Assembly (NCBI GenBank): GCA_963794415.1
Contig: CAWCDI010000002.1
Location: 310,001-374,000, forward strand
Length of the DNA stretch: 64,000 nucleotides
Source of the DNA: CAVPTL01 sp963794415
GTDB lineage: Bacteria; Actinomycetota; Thermoleophilia; Gaiellales; JAICJC01
Reading direction: 5' to 3'
Made by a program: the position numbers and the translations under genes. This document shows positions 30,014 through 38,108 of this stretch, piece by piece (position 1 is the stretch's first letter; the number at the start of each line of letters is the position of its first letter). A model generated the notes under the pieces. That model searched no databases and was not told the origin of the DNA. It saw only the letters and a list, made by a program, of their open reading frames with translations.

Positions 30014-32242
30014 TCAGGTCGTGGCGGCGAGCCGCGCGAGCAGCCTCAGCGCGCCCGCTTTCGAGAGCGGCTCGTTCAGGTTGCCGCACTTGGGCGACTG
30101 CACGCATGAGGGGCAGCCCGACTTGCACGGGCACTCGCGCAGGAGCGAGGCCGTGCGCTCGACCCACAGCTCGAACAGCTCGAAGCCGCGCTCGGCGATG
30201 CCCACGCCGCCGGGGTGGCCGTCGTAGACGAAGATCGTGGGCACGCCGGTCTGGAAGTGCAGGTCGGTCGAGAGCCCGCCGATGTCGCCGCGGTCGCAGA
30301 TGGCCAGCAGCGGGAGCAGCGAGATCATCGCGTGCTCGGCGGCGTGCAGCGTGCCCAGCAGGTCGTCGTCCGGCTCCACATCGGGGGTGAACCACACGGC
30401 CTCGGTCTGGTACTGGCGCTGGGGCAGGTCGAGCTCGGTCATGTCGATCACGGTGTGGTCTGACAACCGCTTTCGCTGGTAGCCCACCACCTGCTCGCGC
30501 ATCTCGATGTCGCCGTGCACCAGCCGCATCCCGAGCCGCGTCTCGGCCGTGCGCTCGCCGAGGATGCCGATGCTCGAGAGCTGCTTGGCCTGCGTGTAGA
30601 ACGCGCCGTTGAACGGCCGCACCAGCGCCACCCGGTGGTCCAGATCGAGCTCGGTGACAAGGTACTGCTCGCCCTGATGCAGGTGCACGGCGCCCGGATG
30701 CGCCGACGAGTGCGCGCGGCTCTCCTCCATCTGCCCCAGGAGCGCGCCGGTCTTCGCCTCGACGATCGCCACCGCCTGGCCGGTGGTGCGAAGCGAGACG
30801 CCCGCGCTGGGGTGGTCGGCGCCGCGGTAGACGAACCCCTCGCGCGTGCGCACGAGCTCCGGGAGCGTTGCCGCCAGCTGCATCACGCCGGGGCCGAAGT
30901 GCTCGGCATCGGCCTCGACGATGGGCCGCTCGGCCGCGGCGCAGAGCAGGTGCACCGAGAGCACCGCCGGGTTCGCCGGGTTGCAGACCGCCGCCTCCAC
31001 CGGGCGCCCGAGCAGCTCGTCGGGATGGCGGGCGAAGTACTGGTCGAGCGCGTCCTCGGCGGCGACGTACACCCCGAGCCCAGCCGCCCGGCGGCCCGCC
31101 CGGCCCCACTGCTGGCGAAGCGACGAGACCGACCCGGGGAACCCCACCGAGATCGCGCAGTCGAGGTGGCCGATGTCGATGCCCAGCTCGAGCGCGTTGG
31201 TCGCCACCACGCCCAGCAGCGAGCCGTCGCTGAGCGCCGCCTCGATCCGGCGGCGATCCTCGGGCGTGTAGCCGGCGCGGTAGGCGGCCAGCCGCCGCGC
31301 CTTCGCCGGCTCGTGGCGCTCGAGGCCCTCGCGCGCGTACTTGTAGACCAGCTCGCACCCCGCGCGGCTCTTGGCAAAGACGATGGTGCGCACGTCGCGT
31401 GCGATCAGCCCCGCCAGGAGCGTCGCGGCCTCGCCCAGCGTGCTTGCCCGCACTCCGAGCAGCTCGTCGAGGAGCGGGGGGTTCCAGATGGCGATCTCGC
31501 GCTCGGCCGACGGCGAGCCGTCGTCATCGATCACCGTCACGTGCCCGCCTGCGAGCCGCCCGGCCGCCTCGCCGGGGTTGGCAATGGTGGCCGAGGCGAT
31601 CGCGAACTTCGGGCTGGAGCCGTACATGCGGCAGAGCCGGCGCAGGCGCGCCATCACGTTCACCACGTGGGCGCCGAACACCCCGCGGTAGGCGTGGGCC
31701 TCGTCGATGACCACCCACTCGAGGTTGTGCAGCACGTCGCCCCAGGCCGAGTGGCGCGGCAGGATGCCGGCGTGCAGCATGTCGGGGTTGGTGAGCAGGA
31801 GGCTTGCCTGCTCGCGCGCGGCGCGGCGCTCGGGCGGTGCGGTGTCGCCGTCGTAGAGCGCCGGCCGCACGCCCCTCGGTACCAGCCGTGCGAGCGCGCG
31901 CGCCTGATCCTGGGCGAGCGCCTTGGTGGGGTAGAGGTAGATCGCGCGCGCCTTGGGATCGGCCGTGAGCGCGTCCAGCACCGGCAGGTTGAACGCCAGC
32001 GACTTGCCCGACGCCGTGGCCGTGACGACCGCGAAGCTCCCCTCCCGGGCCGCCTCGAACGCCTCGGCCTGGTGGCGGTAGAGCTCGTGGATGCCCGCCG
32101 CCGCGAGCTTTGCCTGCAGCGCGGGCTGCAGATCGGCCGGCATCGGCGCGGTGGTCTCGCGCCGCCCGGGCACCACCGCCCGGGCCACGACCTGCTCGAA
32201 CTTCAGCAGGTCGTCCCAGGCTGCGGCAGTCTCGACGGTCAC
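30014..32242 (-). CDS. DEAD/DEAH-box helicase with C-terminal DUF1998 zinc domain (MrfA-like)
   Basis: 742 aa superfamily 2 helicase. The Walker A variant is TATASGKS (about 66-73), motif II is VIDEAH, and the motif VI region is QQWGRAGRRAAG. The DUF1998 C-terminus ends with four cysteines, CPCKSGCPSC followed by KCGN, as in Bacillus MrfA (YprA), a DNA-repair helicase. GTG 32242 overlaps the pheA stop. The B12 riboswitch follows its stop at once, so read-through transcription could feed the riboswitch. Confidence 0.9.
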   Translation of the reverse strand: MTVETAAAWDDLLKFEQVVARAVVPGRRETTAPMPADLQPALQAKLAAAGIHELYRHQAEAFEAAREGSFAVVTATASGKSLAFNLPVLDALTADPKARAIYLYPTKALAQDQARALARLVPRGVRPALYDGDTAPPERRAAREQASLLLTNPDMLHAGILPRHSAWGDVLHNLEWVVIDEAHAYRGVFGAHVVNVMARLRRLCRMYGSSPKFAIASATIANPGEAAGRLAGGHVTVIDDDGSPSAEREIAIWNPPLLDELLGVRASTLGEAATLLAGLIARDVRTIVFAKSRAGCELVYKYAREGLERHEPAKARRLAAYRAGYTPEDRRRIEAALSDGSLLGVVATNALELGIDIGHLDCAISVGFPGSVSSLRQQWGRAGRRAAGLGVYVAAEDALDQYFARHPDELLGRPVEAAVCNPANPAVLSVHLLCAAAERPIVEADAEHFGPGVMQLAATLPELVRTREGFVYRGADHPSAGVSLRTTGQAVAIVEAKTGALLGQMEESRAHSSAHPGAVHLHQGEQYLVTELDLDHRVALVRPFNGAFYTQAKQLSSIGILGERTAETRLGMRLVHGDIEMREQVVGYQRKRLSDHTVIDMTELDLPQRQYQTEAVWFTPDVEPDDDLLGTLHAAEHAMISLLPLLAICDRGDIGGLSTDLHFQTGVPTIFVYDGHPGGVGIAERGFELFELWVERTASLLRECPCKSGCPSCVQSPKCGNLNEPLSKAGALRLLARLAATT

Positions 32243-33072
32243 GGCCTGGGCGCCGCCGGGAAGCAGCCGAGGTAGGACATCTCCGCGACGTTCGACTCGA
32301 GCGTCCGCAGGGCCTCGGCCATCCTGTCGTCGAGCGGATGGCCCTCGAGGTCGGCGTAGAACTGGTAGTTCCACGGGCGGCCGTGGATGGGGCGTGACTG
32401 CAGCGAGCTCATGTTCACCCCGAACTCTGCCAGCGGCGTGATGGCCGCCGCCAGCGCGCCCGGCTGGTGGTGGGTCACGAACCGCACGGCGGTGTGCCAG
32501 TCGGTGCCGTTGTGGCGGTCGAGCCTGGTGTGGCCGGCCACCGCGACGAAGCGCGTGTAGTTCTGGGCGTGGTCGGAGACGTCGTTCAGGAGCACCGTCA
32601 GGCCGTTCTTGGCGGCCGACCGGCGCGAGCAGATGGCGGCCTGGCGCTGGTCGCCGCTCTCGGCAACCGTGCGCGCGGCCGCCGGGGTGGAGCGCGCCAC
32701 CTCGGGCATCGCGTCGGGCACCGACGAGAGGAACCTCCGGCACTGCGCGAGCGCCGCGGGGTGGGAGTGCACCCGGGTGAGCGCATCGATGTTGGTGCCC
32801 GCGATCCCCACCAGGCAGTGGGGCACGGGCAGCACGGCCTCGTCCACGATCGAGAGCGGCGCGTGGGCGAGCAGGTCGTAGGTCTCGGGGATCGCGCCTG
32901 CGAGGGAGTTCTCGATGGGCAGCACGCCGATGAGCGCCTCACCGCGGGTCACCGCGCGCATCACGTCGGCAAACGACAGGCATGACGTCAGGGTCGCATC
33001 GGGGTACAGCTTGCCGGCGGCCTCGGCCGCATAGGCATCCCCCTCACCGAAATGTGCAACTGTCATGCTCAT
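32239..33072 (-). CDS. pheA: Prephenate dehydratase
   Basis: Converts prephenate to phenylpyruvate, the committed step to Phe. 277 aa. The catalytic domain spans about 1-180 (HFGEGDAYAAEAAGKLY, VLPIENSLAG and the TRF motif in NYTRFVAVAG). An ACT regulatory domain follows (THHQPGALAAAITPLAEFGVNMSSLQSRP). It is a stand-alone dehydratase, without chorismate mutase. ATG 33072 has GGAGG upstream, lying right behind the attenuator T-run. Confidence 0.94.
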   Translation of the reverse strand: MSMTVAHFGEGDAYAAEAAGKLYPDATLTSCLSFADVMRAVTRGEALIGVLPIENSLAGAIPETYDLLAHAPLSIVDEAVLPVPHCLVGIAGTNIDALTRVHSHPAALAQCRRFLSSVPDAMPEVARSTPAAARTVAESGDQRQAAICSRRSAAKNGLTVLLNDVSDHAQNYTRFVAVAGHTRLDRHNGTDWHTAVRFVTHHQPGALAAAITPLAEFGVNMSSLQSRPIHGRPWNYQFYADLEGHPLDDRMAEALRTLESNVAEMSYLGCFPAAPRP

Positions 33073-33081
33073 CGATCCTCC

Positions 33082-33114
33082 AAAGAAAAAAGGCCCCCGG
33101 GTACCGGAGGCCTT
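33082..33114 (-). terminator. Intrinsic terminator/attenuator before pheA
   Basis: On the minus strand AAGGCCTCC pairs with GGGGGCCTT around a 7-base loop (GGTACCC) and runs straight into T6-C-T3. It lies between a Phe-rich leader peptide and the pheA ribosome site. Its 5' arm can alternatively pair with GGGGGCC in the leader-peptide codons (33150-33156). Confidence 0.8.
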
Positions 33115-33143
33115 CGAGACGCGGGCGAGATAGCCGGCAGCGC

Positions 33144-33203
33144 TCAGATGGCCCCCTGCGGGGTGGTAAAGGCGAAGCCGGCAAACGTGTTCTCGCGATA
33201 CAT
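33144..33203 (-). CDS. Phe-containing leader peptide (pheL-like)
   Basis: 19 codons: MYRENTFAGFAFTTPQGAI. Phe occurs at positions 7, 10 and 12, a density expected of an attenuation leader. ATG lies 8 bases after TACCAT (minus strand, 33217-33212), suggesting a leaderless mRNA. The stop is 30 bases before the attenuator stem, and the last codons contain the antiterminator strand GGGGGCC. It is too short for ordinary gene finders. Confidence 0.7.
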   Translation of the reverse strand: MYRENTFAGFAFTTPQGAI

Positions 33204-33217
33204 TGGCGCAGATGGTA
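33199..33217. promoter_or_regulatory. Overlapping divergent promoters of pheL-pheA and thiL
   Basis: Plus strand TACATT (33199-33204) lies 7 bases before the thiL ATG. Minus strand TACCAT (33217-33212) lies 8 bases before the leader-peptide ATG. Each -10 contains or abuts the other gene's start codon. Confidence 0.42.
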
Positions 33218-34012
33218 TCAGAGCTCGAGATGATCGCTGCGCTGCGGTCGGTGGCGGTCGGCATCGGCGATGACGCCGCCGTGCTGCCCGGCGGCCTGGT
33301 GCTCGCGAGCGACATGCTGGTGGAGGGCGTGCACTTCGATCTGGCCCGCAGCGACCCGTTCGCGGTGGGGCGGCGAGCGGCGGGGGCCAACCTCTCGGAC
33401 ATGGCCGCCATGGGCGCGGTGCCGGTCTGCATGGTGGCCGCATTCGGCGTCCCGCGCGGCTTCGGCGCGGTGGCCGAGCTGGCCCGCGGCATCGCCGACT
33501 ACGGGGTGGATCTGGTGGGCGGCGACCTCTCGCGGGCCGATCAGCTGGTCATCTCGATCGCCGCGCTGGGCCGGGCCGAGCGGCCGGTGGAGCGGTCGGG
33601 CGGCAGGCCGGGCGACGTCCTGGTGGTGACCGGCGCGCTGGGCGGCCAGGCCGTCTCGGGCTACACGGCTCCCGTCACGCCGCGCATCGCCGAGGGCCGC
33701 GTGCTGGGTGAGCTTGCAACGGCGATGATCGATATCTCCGACGGCATTGCCGCCGATGCCGCGCGGCTGGCCGAGGCGAGTGGCTGCGGCGCCGTCGTGG
33801 AGCTCGGCCTGCTGCCGCTGGCTGCGGGTGCGAGCCCCGAGCAGGCAGCAAGCGGCGGCGAGGACTTCGAGCTGCTCGCCGCGCTCCCGCCCGGCGCCCG
33901 GTCGCTGGTTCCCGTGACGGTGGTCGGCCAGCTCACCGAGGGCAGCGGGCTTCGCCTTGTGGGCTCCGACGGCGCGGCCGTCGAGCTGCAGGGCTGGGAC
34001 CACTTCGCGTGA
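33212..34012 (+). CDS. thiL: Thiamine-monophosphate kinase
   Basis: Phosphorylates thiamine phosphate to thiamine diphosphate. 266 aa AIRS/PurM-like fold: GIGDDAAVLPGG (ATP/Mg site), DMLVEGVHFDL, ANLSDMAAMG, GGDLSRADQLVI, then MIDISDGIAADAARL and ASGGEDFELLAALP. ATG 33212 is preferred over TTG 33203 because of the promoter spacing and family N-terminus. No other thiamin genes nearby; the stop overlaps the transporter. Confidence 0.93.
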   Translation: MVSELEMIAALRSVAVGIGDDAAVLPGGLVLASDMLVEGVHFDLARSDPFAVGRRAAGANLSDMAAMGAVPVCMVAAFGVPRGFGAVAELARGIADYGVDLVGGDLSRADQLVISIAALGRAERPVERSGGRPGDVLVVTGALGGQAVSGYTAPVTPRIAEGRVLGELATAMIDISDGIAADAARLAEASGCGAVVELGLLPLAAGASPEQAASGGEDFELLAALPPGARSLVPVTVVGQLTEGSGLRLVGSDGAAVELQGWDHFA

Positions 34013-34848
34013 ACCCCATCCTGGGCGGCAGCATCGCCTCGATCCTCTGGGGGCTCTCTGCGGTGGTCGTCTCGCGCTCGACTCGCATCATCGGCGCGCA
34101 GCAGGTGGTTGCGTGGGTGCTCATCCTGGGGCTCGCGATGGTCGCTCCCGTAGCGCTCTACCAGGGGCTTCCGGCCCACGTCTCGAACGGCGCCTGGGCG
34201 TGGGTGATCCTCTCGGGAGTGACCGCGAACGTCGGGCTCCTGATGCTCTACAAGGCGCTCCACATCGGCAAGGTGGGAGTGGTCACACCAATTGCGTCCA
34301 CGGAGGGCGCGATCGCGGCGATCCTCTCGGTGGTGATCCTGGGCGAGTCGCTCTCGGCGGCCGTCGGCGCGACGCTGGTGGTGATCGTGACCGGAGTCGT
34401 GATCGTGACGCTCAACGGCTCGCGCAGCGACCTGCACCTGCGCGCGTCGCTCTTCGCCGTCACCGCCGCGCTCCTCTTCGGCGTGGGGCTGCTCTCGACG
34501 GCGCGCGCCGGCGATGATCTGGGGCCGTACTGGACGCTCACCATCGCGCGGGTGGTCGCGATCGCCATCATCGTGGGCCCGCTCGCGCTTCGCGGCGGCA
34601 TGGGCTGGCCGCGCGGCGCCTGGTGGATGGTCGCCTTCTCGGGCATGTGCGAGGTGGTGGGCCTCACCTGCTTCGTGAAAGGGTCGGAGCAGAGCGTCGC
34701 GATCACCGCCGTGCTCGGCTCGCAGTACGCGGCCGTCGCGGCGGTGGCGTCGTTTCTGATCCTCGGTGAGCGGCTCTCACGCCGCCAGGTGGCCGGCGTG
34801 GTGCTGATCCTGGCGGGCGTGACCGTGCTCGCCGCGATCCAGAGCTAG
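34009..34848 (+). CDS. EamA/DMT-family transporter
   Basis: 279 aa with ten predicted transmembrane segments in two EamA repeats (for example PIASTEGAIAAILSVVILGE in the first half and ITAVLGSQYAAVAAVASFLI in the second). GTG overlaps the thiL stop. Substrate unknown; coupling to thiL is not evidence enough for thiamin transport. Its stop shares the tetranucleotide CTAG with the convergent trxA stop. Confidence 0.85.
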   Translation: MNPILGGSIASILWGLSAVVVSRSTRIIGAQQVVAWVLILGLAMVAPVALYQGLPAHVSNGAWAWVILSGVTANVGLLMLYKALHIGKVGVVTPIASTEGAIAAILSVVILGESLSAAVGATLVVIVTGVVIVTLNGSRSDLHLRASLFAVTAALLFGVGLLSTARAGDDLGPYWTLTIARVVAIAIIVGPLALRGGMGWPRGAWWMVAFSGMCEVVGLTCFVKGSEQSVAITAVLGSQYAAVAAVASFLILGERLSRRQVAGVVLILAGVTVLAAIQS

Positions 34849-35174
34849 GCGATCCAGGTGGAGAGCTCGTCCTCGATGCGCCGCCGTGGCTGCGCGCCGA
34901 TGAGCGTCTTCTGCACCTCGCCGCCGCTGAACACCATCAGCGTCGGGATCGAGAGGATGTCGTACTTGGTGGCGATGCCGATGTTGTCGTCGACGTTCAC
35001 CTTCATGAACTTCATCTTGCCGCCGTGCTGCTGGGCGAGATCGTCGAGGATCGGATCCATCACCCGGCACGGCCCGCACCAGGGCGCCCAGAAATCGACG
35101 ACCACCGGTTGGTCGGATGCCCCGACCTGCTCGTCCCAGGTTGCGTCCGTGACTTCGACCATGCTTTCGCTCAC
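34845..35174 (-). CDS. trxA: Thioredoxin
   Basis: 109 aa with the redox motif WAPWCGPCRVM and the cis-proline segment SIPTLMVFSGGE. I chose GTG 35174 (MSESMVEVTDATWDEQV), with AAGGAG 6 bases upstream; longer frames run into the upstream spacer. General cytosolic disulfide reductase. Confidence 0.95.
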   Translation of the reverse strand: MSESMVEVTDATWDEQVGASDQPVVVDFWAPWCGPCRVMDPILDDLAQQHGGKMKFMKVNVDDNIGIATKYDILSIPTLMVFSGGEVQKTLIGAQPRRRIEDELSTWIA

Positions 35175-35205
35175 CAGCGGCTCCTTCGTTCGGCTCGGAC
35201 CATGA

Positions 35206-36000
35206 CTATAGCGACGGGGTCTTCGGAGCCTGCGGCGCCGGCTGCACCGCGGTGGCGTCGTCATCCAGCCGCCCTGTGAGGGCGCGCATCCGAAGCGCAG
35301 GCACCTTCCACACGGCCTCGACCACGATCGCGCCCGACATCTTGGACTGGCCCACGGTGCGGTCCTCGAACGTGATGGGCACCTCGGCGACGCGCCCGCC
35401 CATGCGCAGGGTGCGGTAGGTCAGCTCGATCTGGAAGACGTAGCCCTGGCCGTGGATGCAGTCGAGGTCGAGCGCCTCCAGCACCCAGCGGCGGAAGCAC
35501 TTGAAGCCGCCGGTGAGGTCGCGCACGGGCGCACCCAGGAATCCGCGGGCGTAGATCGAGCCGCCCTGCGAGATGATCTTGCGGTGCAGCGGCCACCCGA
35601 CAACGCCGCCGCCCGGCACGTAGCGCGAGCCCAGCACGAGGTCGTTGTGCTCGGCTGCGGCGAGCAGGCGCGGGATGGCCGACGGCGGGTGCGAGAGGTC
35701 GCAGTCCATCTCGAGGATGTGGGAGTAGTCGCGCTCGAGCGCCCAGCGGAAGCCCGCGATGTAGGCCTGTCCGAGGCCCTCCTTGCCCGCGCGGTGCAGC
35801 ACGTGCACCCACTCGTGCTTCGCGGCCAGGGTGTCGGCGATGTCGCCGGTGCCGTCGGGCGAGTTGTCGTCCACGACCAGCACGTCGCCGGCGTCGCCGG
35901 TCTCGTGGCGCACCTGCTCGATGGCGGCGATCACGACCGGGAGGTTTTCGGCCTCGTTATATGTGGGAAGAATCACGACGTATGGCACGGCGGAAATCAT
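35206..36000 (-). CDS. Polyprenol-phosphate mannosyltransferase-type GT2 enzyme
   Basis: 264 aa. The GT-A fold starts VVILPTYNEAENLP. The nucleotide/metal region is VVDDNSPDGTG, then MDCDLSHPP and LTGGFKCFRRWVLEALDLD with GYVFQIELTYR, the signatures of dolichol/polyprenol-phosphate mannose synthases. There is no C-terminal membrane domain, so it is the Ppm1-type catalytic unit. Donates mannosyl from GDP-mannose to polyprenyl phosphate for cell-envelope glycosylation (inferred). Confidence 0.88.
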   Translation of the reverse strand: MISAVPYVVILPTYNEAENLPVVIAAIEQVRHETGDAGDVLVVDDNSPDGTGDIADTLAAKHEWVHVLHRAGKEGLGQAYIAGFRWALERDYSHILEMDCDLSHPPSAIPRLLAAAEHNDLVLGSRYVPGGGVVGWPLHRKIISQGGSIYARGFLGAPVRDLTGGFKCFRRWVLEALDLDCIHGQGYVFQIELTYRTLRMGGRVAEVPITFEDRTVGQSKMSGAIVVEAVWKVPALRMRALTGRLDDDATAVQPAPQAPKTPSL

Positions 36001-36041
36001 AGTGGCGTGACCGGCGCGCTCATTCAGGGATAATTGGAGCC

Positions 36042-37778
36042 GTGGCCGACCCCCTCACCAACGCCGATATCGCCGACCGGTTCGATCTGCTCGCCGATCT
36101 GCTCGAGCTGGAGGGCGCGGTGGTGTACCGCATCCTCGCCTACCGCCGCGCCGCAAAGACGCTTCGCGAGACACCGGAGTCGGTCGAGCGCCTGTCGCTG
36201 CAGGGCAAGCTGACGACGCTCTCGGGCGTGGGCGACACCATCGCCGACAAGGTGGCCGAGCTGATCGAGACCGGCCAGATCTCCGCGCTCAAGAAGCTCG
36301 AGGACAGGAACCCGCCCGGCGCCGTGGTGGTGATGCAGATCCAGGGCGTGGGCCCGAAGACGGCCAAGCGGATCTTCACCGACCTCGACCTGCAGACGGT
36401 GGCCGACGTCAAGCAGGCGGCTCTCGAGCAGCGCATCCGCACGCTCCCGGGCCTCGGGATCAAGACCGAGACCGTCATCCTCGAGGGGCTCGCCGAGAAC
36501 GACGGCACGCCCAAGCGCCGCCGCACGTCGGTGGCCCGGCTCCTGCCGCTGGCCGAGCGTGCGCGCGATGCGCTGCGGGCCTCACCGGCAGTGGTGCAGT
36601 GCGACGTGGCCGGCAGCCTGCGGCGGTTCGGCGAGACCGCCAAGGACATCGATCTGGTGGCCGGCGTGACCAACCGCGTGACCGCCGCCGAGGCGTTCGT
36701 GGAGCAGGAGTGGGTCGCCCAGGTCAGCTCCCGGGGGGACGCCGGCGTGACGGCCGTGGCCCACGACGGCACCCGGGTGGAGCTGCGGATGGTGACGCCG
36801 GCGAGCTACGGCAATCTGCTGCAGCACCTGACGGGCTCCAAGGCTCACAACGTCGCGATCCGCGAGGCCGCGGTGCGCGCCGGCCTGAAGGTCTCCGAGT
36901 ACGGCATCGAGGACACCGAGACCGGCGAGGTGATCACCACGGAGGACGAGACCGAGGTCTACAAGCGGCTCGGCATGGAGTGGATCCCGCCGGAGCTGCG
37001 TGAGCACCGCGGTGAGCTGAAGGCGGCGCGCGCCGGCGAGCTGCCCCAGCTCGTGACGCTCGCAGACATCCGCGGCGACTTCCACATGCACACCGACTGG
37101 AGCGACGGCAAGGCGACGCTCGAGCAGATGGTGAACGGCGCGATCGAGCTGGGCCGCTCCTACGCGGTGGTCACCGACCACTCGCCGTCGGTGGGGTTCG
37201 GGATGGGGCTCGACGCGGCGCGGCTGTGGGGCCAGATCGAGCGCGTGCGGGAGCTGGCGGCGCAGCTCGAGCCCGCCTTCACGCTGCTGGTGGGCTGCGA
37301 GGTGGACATCCTGAAGGACGGCTCGCTCGACTACTCCGACGAGCTGCTCGCGGAGCTCGACGTGGTGGTTGCCAGCGTGCACGCCTCGCACCGGCTGTCG
37401 CAGGCCGATCAGACGAAGCGGGTGTGCGAGGCGCTGCGAAACCCGCACGTGCACATCCTCGGCCACCCTACCGGGCGGCGAATTGGCGTGCGGGATCCGA
37501 ACCCGCTCGACATGGAGGAGGTCATCTCCGTCGCGGTCGAGACCGGCACCGTGCTGGAGGCAAGCGGCCAGCCCGAGCGGCTCGACCTCTCCGACGTGCA
37601 CATCCGCATGGCGCTCGACGCCGGCGCGCGGATCGCGATCGATACCGACTCACACTCGGTGGCGGCGCTCTCCTACATGCAGTTCGGCGTGATGAACGCC
37701 CGGCGCGGCTGGGCGACGGCCGAGAACGTGGTCAACACCCGCGAGTGGCCCGAGGCGCGCAAGCTCCTGAAACCGTGA
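36042..37778 (+). CDS. polX: Family X DNA polymerase with PHP domain (PolX)
   Basis: 578 aa. Helix-hairpin-helix repeats (LSGVGDTIADKVAEL, IQGVGPKTAKRIF, LPGLGIKTE) lead into the polymerase palm with GSLRRFGETAKDIDLV (nucleotidyltransferase Asp pair) and RVELRMV. A C-terminal PHP domain starts at about 340 (DFHMHTDWSDGK, DHSPSVGFG, HASHR, HPTGR, DTDSH), probably a metal-dependent 3'-5' exonuclease. GTG start with GGAG 4 bases upstream and GATAAT before it. Base-excision type repair. Confidence 0.94.
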   Translation: MADPLTNADIADRFDLLADLLELEGAVVYRILAYRRAAKTLRETPESVERLSLQGKLTTLSGVGDTIADKVAELIETGQISALKKLEDRNPPGAVVVMQIQGVGPKTAKRIFTDLDLQTVADVKQAALEQRIRTLPGLGIKTETVILEGLAENDGTPKRRRTSVARLLPLAERARDALRASPAVVQCDVAGSLRRFGETAKDIDLVAGVTNRVTAAEAFVEQEWVAQVSSRGDAGVTAVAHDGTRVELRMVTPASYGNLLQHLTGSKAHNVAIREAAVRAGLKVSEYGIEDTETGEVITTEDETEVYKRLGMEWIPPELREHRGELKAARAGELPQLVTLADIRGDFHMHTDWSDGKATLEQMVNGAIELGRSYAVVTDHSPSVGFGMGLDAARLWGQIERVRELAAQLEPAFTLLVGCEVDILKDGSLDYSDELLAELDVVVASVHASHRLSQADQTKRVCEALRNPHVHILGHPTGRRIGVRDPNPLDMEEVISVAVETGTVLEASGQPERLDLSDVHIRMALDAGARIAIDTDSHSVAALSYMQFGVMNARRGWATAENVVNTREWPEARKLLKP

Positions 37779-37786
37779 CGCTCGCG

Positions 37787-37861
37787 GTGTCACGAGATTC
37801 GCACTGACCTGTCACAGCCAGTCTCGCGGTGAATCAACAGTGCCTGACACCGTTGATTCAC
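37787..37861. repeat. Diverged direct repeat ending in a palindrome (unit 1)
   Basis: 42 bp starting GTGTCACGA followed by the 33-bp imperfect palindrome at 37829-37861 (outer arms GTGAATCAAC and GTTGATTCAC). Unit 2 at 37976 has the same layout, with 30 of 42 identical bases before the palindrome and the same 42-bp spacing. Confidence 0.75.
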
Positions 37862-37975
37862 GGGCCTCCGGGTGCTCTTCGAACTTGCACACCGCCCGAA
37901 AACCCGTGCAAGCCGCCGGATACCACCGGCCGCTCGTCGAAACCGCTCCGCTCCATCGGATCGCCGGCGCGTGCC

Positions 37976-38065
37976 GTGTCACGAAACCCGCTCCAACCTG
38001 CAACAGCCGGCGCCGCGGTGAATCAACGGTGCCAGGCACCGTTGATTCAGGCACCGTTGATTCAC
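37976..38065. repeat. Diverged direct repeat ending in a palindrome (unit 2) with a duplicated half-arm
   Basis: Same organisation as unit 1. The palindrome 38018-38049 has arms GTGAATCAACGGTGCC and GGCACCGTTGATTCA, an almost perfect 16+16. It is followed by a second copy of the right arm, GGCACCGTTGATTCAC (38050-38065). Confidence 0.78.
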
Positions 38066-38108
38066 GGGCTTTCGGCGGCGCCGAAAAACGCTCCGCGGCC
38101 CGGCCGCG

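Larger units (their letters stand above)
37779..38108. other. 330-bp intergenic region between polX and the Nudix gene
   Basis: Holds the two repeat units described separately. Between them, a hairpin-capable CTTGCAC...GTGCAAG lies around 37885-37912. Short open frames here only translate the palindromes and show no gene character. Confidence 0.7.

Noticed and set aside
37829..38065. Possible CRISPR array from repeated palindromes
   Set aside because: Only two units, a single long spacer, diverged lead sequence and no cas genes; it fits a REP-like element.
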